64,000 nt of DNA. Origin: Streptomyces jumonjinensis. GTDB lineage: Bacteria > Actinomycetota > Actinomycetes > Streptomycetales > Streptomycetaceae. Numbering within the stretch: the stretch's first letter is position 1; every line of letters starts with the position of its first letter. The stretch spans positions 57,547 through 121,546 of the forward strand of contig NZ_VCLA01000192.1 of assembly GCF_009600885.1 (NCBI RefSeq), written 5' to 3'. The notes beneath the pieces were generated by a model that was given only the letters and a program-made list of their open reading frames with translations, did not search any database and had not been told where the DNA came from. Shown one piece after another: positions 59,045-64,000 of the stretch. Made by a program: the position numbers and the translations under genes.

Positions 59045-59366
59045 CTCAGCTCCCCTTACGCCTCGGCGGTGGTGTTACCAGGCCCAGCATGGCGGAGATC
59101 ACCGGGGGTGGGCATGTGACCTGCGTCAAACCGGAGCGGGTCGGCTGGTCCGGCATGCACACGGAGGGTGGCGAAGTATCGCAGGCAGATCGCCGAATTG
59201 GGTGGTTTTGCGAGAGCGCGTTGCCTAAGCGATGCCGACCGATGTTGGTCATCGGGTCCCGCGATGCGGGATAATGACCTGGAAGCAATGTGTTCGATGC
59301 CGGTGACGCGTGCCTACCCAGGGGCCGTCGGCTGAGGATGAGCTGGTTTCAGGAAGGGGAACGAGC
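59045..59366. promoter_or_regulatory. Divergent promoter region before the DUF3117 gene
   Basis: The 322-bp gap holds no gene. A possible promoter reading rightward has TTGGTC (59245-59250) and GATAAT (59270-59275) with 19 bp between, overlapping the short palindrome CCCGCGATGCGGG (59258-59270). A further leader of about 90 bp precedes the DUF3117 start. Confidence 0.4.
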
Positions 59367-59534
59367 ATGGCGGCCATGAAGCCGCGGACGGGCGACGGCC
59401 CGCTCGAGGTGACCAAGGAGGGGCGGGGCATCGTCATGCGCGTTCCGCTCGAAGGCGGCGGTCGGCTTGTCGTCGAGCTGACACCGGACGAAGCCGAAGC
59501 GCTGGGCGATGCCCTCAAGAAGGTCGTCGGCTGA
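59367..59534 (+). CDS. DUF3117-family small protein
   Basis: A 55-residue protein of the actinobacteria-wide DUF3117 family, highly conserved (MAAMKPRTGDGPLEVTKEGR, then LTPDEAEALGDAL). M. tuberculosis Rv1211 is the family member in the same place, next to tagA, and has been described as calmodulin-like. Here acidic residues occur in VELTPDEAEALGD, but no clear EF-hand is visible. ATG 59367 follows GGAAGGGG and gives the conserved length. A hairpin ends the gene. Confidence 0.92.
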   Translation: MAAMKPRTGDGPLEVTKEGRGIVMRVPLEGGGRLVVELTPDEAEALGDALKKVVG

Positions 59535-59559
59535 CGCGCGCGAGCGCACCAGTCCTCCC

Positions 59560-59586
59560 GCCCCGGCACCTCTGAGGTGCCGGGGC
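59560..59586 (+). terminator. Hairpin after the DUF3117 gene
   Basis: GCCCCGGCACCTC (59560-59572) pairs with GAGGTGCCGGGGC (59574-59586) around a single T, so about 11 pairs with a small loop form in RNA. It lies 26 bp after the stop. Between here and 59795 the sequence is a series of short GATCGGTCGGTCA-like and GGACGCGGTTCATCC direct repeats without a gene. Confidence 0.82.
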
Positions 59587-59795
59587 GGCCCTGTCTCTCC
59601 GTCCGGGCGGGTACCCCGCGGGACGCGGTTCATCCAGGGTCCGGGCACGCCGCCGGACGCGGTTCATCCGGGATTCGGGGACCGGGCGGCTCGCCTCGGT
59701 CGGAGACGGGACGGCTCGCGCCGGTCGGTCAGTCAGATCAGTAAGTCAGATCGGTCGGTCAGATCGGTCGGTCCGTCGGCGGCGGGGGCGGCCGG

Positions 59796-60431
59796 TCAGC
59801 CGCGGCGGACCGCGCAGAGCAGACCGTCGCCCACCGGCAGCAGCGACGGCAGCAGCTCCTGGCTCTCCCGCACCGCGCGCAGCAGCTCCCGCAGCCGCAG
59901 CACCTCGACCGGCTGAGCGGCCGAGTCGACGGTACGGCCATGGGCGAAAACGCCCTCGAAGCAGACGAGCCCGCCCGGCCTCAGCAGCCGCAACGATTCG
60001 GCGAGACACTCCAGCGACTCCATCCGGTCGCCGTCGCAGAAGACGAGGTCGTACCCGCCGTCCGCGAGCCTCGGAAGGACGTCGAGGGCGCGGCCGGGGA
60101 TGAAACGCGCCCGGTTCCCCGCGAAACCCGCCGCGCGGAACGCCTGTTTGGCGAACTGCTGCCGCGCCGGCTCCGGGTCCACGGTGGTCAGTACCCCGTC
60201 CGGCCGCATGCCCTGGAGCAGATAGATGCCGGAGACGCCGGCCCCCGTACCGATCTCCGCCACCGCTTTCGCGTCGGTGGTGGCGGCCAGCAGCCGCAGC
60301 GCGGCGCCGGTGCCCGGCGACACCGAGGGGAGCCCCGACTCCCGGGCCCGCTCCCGGGCCCAGCGCAGCGCGTCGTCCTCGGCGACAAAGGCGTCGGCGA
60401 ACGCCCAGCTTGTCTGCCGGTTTGCGGTAAT
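59796..60431 (-). CDS. SAM-dependent O-methyltransferase (Rv1220c-like), probable ATT start
   Basis: About 211 residues of a class I methyltransferase: SAM-binding motif I VAEIGTGAGVSGIYLL (about residues 57-72), the acidic residue of LTTVDPEPAR, and YDLVFCDGD. It is of the catechol O-methyltransferase-like type of Rv1220c, which is likewise divergent from sigE in mycobacteria. No ATG, GTG or TTG occurs close to the conserved N-terminus (TANRQTSWAFADAF). The best start is the ATT at 60431-60429, preceded by AGGAG (60438-60442 on the other strand) at 6 nt. The next standard starts, TTG near 60531 and ATG 60560, would add over 30 non-conserved residues in the sigE promoter region. Confidence 0.85.
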   Translation of the reverse strand: MTANRQTSWAFADAFVAEDDALRWARERARESGLPSVSPGTGAALRLLAATTDAKAVAEIGTGAGVSGIYLLQGMRPDGVLTTVDPEPARQQFAKQAFRAAGFAGNRARFIPGRALDVLPRLADGGYDLVFCDGDRMESLECLAESLRLLRPGGLVCFEGVFAHGRTVDSAAQPVEVLRLRELLRAVRESQELLPSLLPVGDGLLCAVRRG

Positions 60432-60486
60432 GGGCCTCTCCTGTCCCCGTAGTTGAACGCGACGTTGACTGTATCCGCTGCCCCCG

Positions 60487-60513
60487 GGAACCCGCAGATG
60501 GGACCGGGCGTTG
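60487..60513 (+). promoter_or_regulatory. Predicted ECF-type promoter of sigE (possible autoregulation)
   Basis: GGAAC (60487-60491), a 17-bp spacer and CGTTG (60509-60513) match the GGAAC-N16-18-CGTT pattern used by ECF sigma factors, including mycobacterial SigE. It points toward sigE, whose start is at 60605, leaving a leader of about 85-90 nt. It overlaps the upstream side of the divergent methyltransferase gene. Confidence 0.72.
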
Positions 60514-60604
60514 AACGGGGCAGGGGGGAGCAATGGACCAGAGCTGGAAGCGGCACCCAAATTCGCGTAAAGATTCTTATCCGGAGCTAACGGGCGAGGT
60601 GGCT

Positions 60605-61369
60605 ATGGTAGGGGCTCCGCTGGACACCACCAGAGCCGATAGGGGAGGTGCGGCTGCACCTGCGGATCGCAGGGGAGTGCTCAGGCGCTTTCTCAGGTCA
60701 CCGGGTGAGCCGAAATCCGTGACCGACATTGCTGACCGTCCCACCACCGACTCCGCCGCAACCGCGACCTTCGCATCGGATGCGGAATCGCCGGCGTGGA
60801 CCCCTCCCACCTGGGAGGAGATCGTCAGCACGCACAGCGGGCGGGTCTACCGCCTCGCCTACCGTCTCACAGGCAATCAGCATGACGCCGAGGATCTGAC
60901 GCAGGAAGTCTTCGTCCGGGTCTTCCGCTCGCTCTCCACCTACACGCCCGGCACCTTCGAGGGCTGGCTGCACCGGATCACCACCAATCTCTTCCTCGAC
61001 ATGGTCCGCCGTAAGCAGCGCATCCGTTTCGACGCGCTCGGCGACGACGCGGCCGAGCGGCTGCCCAGCCGTGAGCCGTCCCCCCAGCAGGTGTTCAACG
61101 ACACCCACTTCGACGCGGATGTGCAGCAGGCCCTGGACACCCTCGCGCCCGAGTTCCGGGCCGCCGTGGTGCTCTGCGACATCGAGGGGCTGTCCTACGA
61201 GGAGATCGCCGCGACCCTGGGCGTCAAGCTCGGCACGGTCCGCAGCCGGATCCACCGCGGCCGGTCCCATCTGCGCAAGGCCCTCAAGCACCGTTCCCCC
61301 GAGGCCCGCGCCGAGCAGCGCATGCTGGCGGGAGCGGTGGGGCTGGCAGGGGAGGGCGGATCGGCGTGA
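60605..61369 (+). CDS. sigE: ECF RNA polymerase sigma factor, mycobacterial SigE type
   Basis: A 254-residue ECF sigma factor. A poorly conserved N-terminal extension (about 1-70) precedes region 2 (about 80-150; RLAYRLTGNQHDAEDLTQEV for core binding and -10 recognition) and region 4 (about 175-225; LSYEEIAATLGVKLGTVRSR helix-turn-helix). It is followed by an overlapping zinc-finger anti-sigma gene and then htrA, the same order as sigE-rseA-htrA in M. tuberculosis. It is not the SigE of S. coelicolor nomenclature (SCO3356). ATG 60605 follows GAGGTGG; internal GTGs at 60675 and 60719 could give shorter forms, and mycobacterial sigE is known to use several starts. Confidence 0.93.
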   Translation: MVGAPLDTTRADRGGAAAPADRRGVLRRFLRSPGEPKSVTDIADRPTTDSAATATFASDAESPAWTPPTWEEIVSTHSGRVYRLAYRLTGNQHDAEDLTQEVFVRVFRSLSTYTPGTFEGWLHRITTNLFLDMVRRKQRIRFDALGDDAAERLPSREPSPQQVFNDTHFDADVQQALDTLAPEFRAAVVLCDIEGLSYEEIAATLGVKLGTVRSRIHRGRSHLRKALKHRSPEARAEQRMLAGAVGLAGEGGSA

Positions 61370-62367
61370 GCGCATCCAGCCCCACCCCCGCCGAGCAGCA
61401 TCTGGGGGACCGGCTCGCCGCCCTCGTCGACGGCGAGCTGAAACATGACGCCCGGGACCGGGTCCTGGCCCATCTGGCGACCTGCTCCAAGTGCAAGGCC
61501 GAGGCCGACGCCCAGCGCAGGCTGAAGGACGTCTTCGCCCAGGCCGCTCCTCCCTCGCCCTCCGAAGGGCTGCTCGCGCGGCTCCAGGGGCTGCCCGCGG
61601 GGCCGGGCGGCGACTCCGGCGGCGGGCCCTTCGACGGGGGAAGCGTCATCGACGCGGTCTTCGGCGGGGTGAGCGCCCCGGCGGGAAGACCCGGCGACCG
61701 CCGCCCGGCGACGTTCGGATACGTCCCCGGGGCCCACGCGGGCACGGCGGTGCTGCCGTCCCGTTCCGGCGGTTTCCGCATCCATGAGGTCGGGCGTCAT
61801 GACGCCGAGCGCTCCGCCTGGCGGGGCCGCAGATTCGCCTTCGCCGCCGCGAGCGCGGTCTCCCTCGCCGCGATCGCCCTCGGCGGAGCGCTGCCGCTCG
61901 ACGCCTCGGGCCCATCGAGCCGGAGCGGCACGGGCAACAGCGTCACCCCCCTGGGGGCCGCTGCGAGCTCGGGAGCCCTGGGCGGCAGTGCCGGGGTTCC
62001 CTCGACGACCCCCGCTGCGCGGAGCGCGGAGTTCGAGCGACGCCGTCAGGCGGCCCAGGCGCCGGCCAGGTCCGAGGAGCGGGTGATCGGCCATTCCGTC
62101 CCCGGTCTGCTGACCCCGGGGGACCCGCTGCGCCGGCCCTCCGTCCCCTCGGTCACACCCCACCGGCCCGCCGCCCCACCGGTCTCGCTGCTCAGCTCCG
62201 TCTTCGCCCCTCCGCCGCTGATACGCCCGGTGGACACGGCCTTCCAGCTGGCCTCGGCCCCTGGGGTCACCCCGTCGGCGACGCCGTCCCCCACCCATCC
62301 GGCGGCCCCGGAGCACCCCGCGCTCCGGCCGGCGCTTCCCACGTCTTCACTGACGCCCCATCGCTGA
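61366..62367 (+). CDS. rseA: Zinc-finger (ZAS) anti-sigma factor for the upstream sigma factor
   Basis: A 333-residue anti-sigma protein. The ZAS motif H36-x3-C40-x2-C43 (HLATCSKC) lies in the N-terminal domain (about 1-60) that clamps the sigma factor. A single membrane helix (about 165-183, FAFAAASAVSLAAIALGG) follows. The C-terminal part (about 190-333) is Pro/Ser/Ala-rich and extracytoplasmic. In mycobacteria RseA is soluble and degraded after phosphorylation; this version looks membrane-bound, so release is probably by cleavage, an inference. The GTG start overlaps the sigma gene stop (GTGA). Confidence 0.88.
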   Translation: MSASSPTPAEQHLGDRLAALVDGELKHDARDRVLAHLATCSKCKAEADAQRRLKDVFAQAAPPSPSEGLLARLQGLPAGPGGDSGGGPFDGGSVIDAVFGGVSAPAGRPGDRRPATFGYVPGAHAGTAVLPSRSGGFRIHEVGRHDAERSAWRGRRFAFAAASAVSLAAIALGGALPLDASGPSSRSGTGNSVTPLGAAASSGALGGSAGVPSTTPAARSAEFERRRQAAQAPARSEERVIGHSVPGLLTPGDPLRRPSVPSVTPHRPAAPPVSLLSSVFAPPPLIRPVDTAFQLASAPGVTPSATPSPTHPAAPEHPALRPALPTSSLTPHR

Positions 62368-62471
62368 CCAGGCCCCTCTCCGGTCCCCTGCGCGGTGATT
62401 CGCAAACCTGGTTGAATCTTCGGAGGGGTGCCCGAGGGGCGCCGCGGCGGACTGCAGTTTGCGGGGAGACC

Positions 62472-64000
62472 ATGGAACACGGGAAGCCCACCGGAGCGAA
62501 GGCGAAGTGGTGGAGCAGGCCCGGGGCGGAGCACACCCCGCACCCGGAGCCCGAGCGGACCACCGCCGCGGAGCACACCCCGGGAGCGGCCCCGGACCAG
62601 GAGTCCGTCCCGGAGCCGCCCGCTCCGCCCGCTCCGCCCGCCGCTCCTCCGGGGCCGCCGCCCGGGCCCATGGAGTCGCGGGGCGCCGTGCCGGGACCCT
62701 CGGGCGAGCCCGGGTCGGTCCGGACCGAGCCGTCCGTGCCGCCGCCGCTGCACGACCCCGGCGACCTCGGTGACCCCGACGACACCCCGCCGTACGGCGG
62801 GCCGGGACCCTGGGCGCCCGCCCCGCCCGTGCAGCGGCCCGCGCCCGCCGGGACCGCACCCGTACCGCCCGTACCGCCCATACCGCCACAGCACCCGGGT
62901 CAGCAGCCGTCCGCCCTCCCTCCGTACCCGCAGCCGGAAGGGCAGGGACGCCCCCAGGAAGCCCCCACCGGCCCTCAGACGGCCCAGTGGGGGCGGTATG
63001 ACCCGTGGGGGTCCCCCGGCGGCGCCGAGCCGCTCACCCACCCCGGAGAGCCTCCCCGCGCAAAGGGCAGACGCGGGGCGCTGCTGGTCGGCGCGCTGCT
63101 GCTGGCGCTGGTCGCCGGCGGGGTCGGCGGCGGCATCGGCTCGTACGTCGAACGGAACGGCGGCATCGACCGTGTCGAGCTGGACCAGGCCCCCGGGGAC
63201 AGCGGCGGCCGGGCGCCCGACAGCGTCGCGGGAATCGCGGCCAGGGCCCTGCCGGGCGTGGTCACCCTCCATGTCAGCGGCGGCGGGGAACAGGGCACCG
63301 GCACCGGCTTCGTGCTCGACCGGCGGGGCCATATCCTCACCAACAACCATGTCGTCGACCCGGCTGGCTCCAACGGCGGGATCTCGGTCACCTTCAGCGG
63401 CGGCGAGACCGCCAGGGCGACGCTCGTCGGCAAGGACAGCGGTTACGACCTCGCCGTGGTCAAGGTCAGCGGAGTGTCGGGCCTCACCCCGCTGCCGCTG
63501 GGGAACTCCGAGAGTGTGCGCGTCGGGGACCCGGTCGTCGCCATCGGCGCGCCCTTCGACCTCCAGAACACCGTGACCTCCGGCATCATCAGCGCCAAGG
63601 AGCGGCCCATCACCGCGGGCGGCGAGAAGGGCGACGGCAGCGATGTCAGCTATGTCGACGCCCTCCAGACCGACGCCCCGATAAACCCGGGGAACTCCGG
63701 CGGCCCGCTGGTGGACGCCAAGGCCCGGGTCATCGGCATCAACAGCGCGATCCGCGCCGCCGACACCGGCTCGGGCGACGAAGGCGGCCAGTCCGGCTCC
63801 ATCGGCCTCGGCTTCGCCATCCCGATCAACCAGGGCAAGCGCGTCGCCGAAGAGCTGATCAACGACGGCCGGGCCACTCACCCCGTGATCGGCGTCAGCC
63901 TCGACATGAAGTACGAGGGCGACGGCGCGCGCGTCGGCGACGAGGGCAAGGACGGCACCTCCTCGGTCACGCCGGACGGTCCCAGCGCCAAGGCCGGGAT
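62472..64000 (+). CDS. htrA: HtrA-family trypsin-like serine protease (runs off window)
   Basis: The first 509 residues are visible. The N-terminal 200 residues are Pro/Glu/His-rich and cytosolic, followed by a membrane helix (about 202-226, GALLVGALLLALVAGGVGGG). The trypsin-like domain has H293 (TNNHVV), D326 (YDLAVVKV) and S409 (NPGNSGGPL), so the triad is complete. The PDZ domain should begin just beyond the end of the window. ATG 62472 follows GGGGAG. HtrA proteases degrade or refold misfolded proteins outside the membrane. Its position after sigE and the anti-sigma gene suggests it belongs to the envelope-stress regulon. Confidence 0.95.
   Translation, partial: MEHGKPTGAKAKWWSRPGAEHTPHPEPERTTAAEHTPGAAPDQESVPEPPAPPAPPAAPPGPPPGPMESRGAVPGPSGEPGSVRTEPSVPPPLHDPGDLGDPDDTPPYGGPGPWAPAPPVQRPAPAGTAPVPPVPPIPPQHPGQQPSALPPYPQPEGQGRPQEAPTGPQTAQWGRYDPWGSPGGAEPLTHPGEPPRAKGRRGALLVGALLLALVAGGVGGGIGSYVERNGGIDRVELDQAPGDSGGRAPDSVAGIAARALPGVVTLHVSGGGEQGTGTGFVLDRRGHILTNNHVVDPAGSNGGISVTFSGGETARATLVGKDSGYDLAVVKVSGVSGLTPLPLGNSESVRVGDPVVAIGAPFDLQNTVTSGIISAKERPITAGGEKGDGSDVSYVDALQTDAPINPGNSGGPLVDAKARVIGINSAIRAADTGSGDEGGQSGSIGLGFAIPINQGKRVAEELINDGRATHPVIGVSLDMKYEGDGARVGDEGKDGTSSVTPDGPSAKAG

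Overview
The window is high-GC actinobacterial DNA and almost certainly chromosomal Streptomyces. It has GC-rich third codon positions, frequent GTG starts, a WhiJ/AbaA/DUF397-type regulatory cluster, a DasR-type operator at a chitinase gene, a bldK-type oligopeptide transporter and mycothiol synthesis (mshB). No rRNA, tRNA, CRISPR array, transposase or prophage was seen.

Layout. 1-3.5 kb is accessory-like: an AbaA-like ATPase, an XRE/DUF5753 regulator with its DUF397 partner, a Uma2-family protein and a DUF4326 protein. 3.7-11 kb holds a secreted subtilisin with a P domain, a DUF4190/septum-formation-type membrane protein, a GH18 chitinase with a DasR-type (dre) site, a GntR/UTRA regulator, a SPOR-like small protein, a Nudix hydrolase and an HATPase regulator. 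11-19 kb holds a PAS-GAF-SpoIIE-HATPase protein with a His-Gln repeat inside its phosphatase domain, a pspA-TPM envelope-stress pair, and a secreted ricin-lectin plus seven-bladed propeller protein. 19-23 kb is a succinate dehydrogenase/fumarate reductase operon. 23.5-28.5 kb has an orphan LpqW-like solute-binding lipoprotein and typA. 29-42.7 kb holds two complete oligopeptide ABC transporters, the first matching bldK in gene order, separated by a two-domain GNAT. 43-52 kb holds membrane proteins, mshB, a PG_binding_4 protein, a SirB1-like protein, an Rv0428c-type GNAT, a 7Fe ferredoxin and dapC. 52-64 kb holds a secreted Ala/Gly protein, a lysozyme-like membrane protein, dapE, a LOG-family protein, folP2, a DivIVA-domain protein, tagA, an enoyl-CoA hydratase, a DUF3117 protein, an O-methyltransferase, and sigE, its zinc-finger anti-sigma gene and htrA (cut by the window end).

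How the genes fit together. The right half follows, with insertions and losses, the Mycobacterium tuberculosis Rv1165-Rv1223 interval (typA-lpqW, mshB-Rv1171, fdxC-dapC, dapE-Rv1205-folP2-Rv1209-tagA-Rv1211, Rv1220c-sigE-rseA-htrA), so it is an old conserved actinobacterial block. Its themes are cell-wall precursor synthesis (dapC, dapE), redox buffering (mshB, fdxA) and envelope stress (sigE regulon, pspA). A second theme is developmental and nutrient sensing: two peptide importers, a chitinase under probable aminosugar control, the WhiJ-like module and a partner-switch phosphatase.

I found no single clearly undescribed multi-gene system. The most unusual signals are simple or tandem repeats of codon-multiple length that alter proteins or their ends: a CATCAG array in the SpoIIE domain, an HGE tail on a transporter ATPase, and 24-bp and 21-bp repeats straddling the stop codons of lpqW-like and pspA. 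There are also several candidate operators and a probable ATT start codon.
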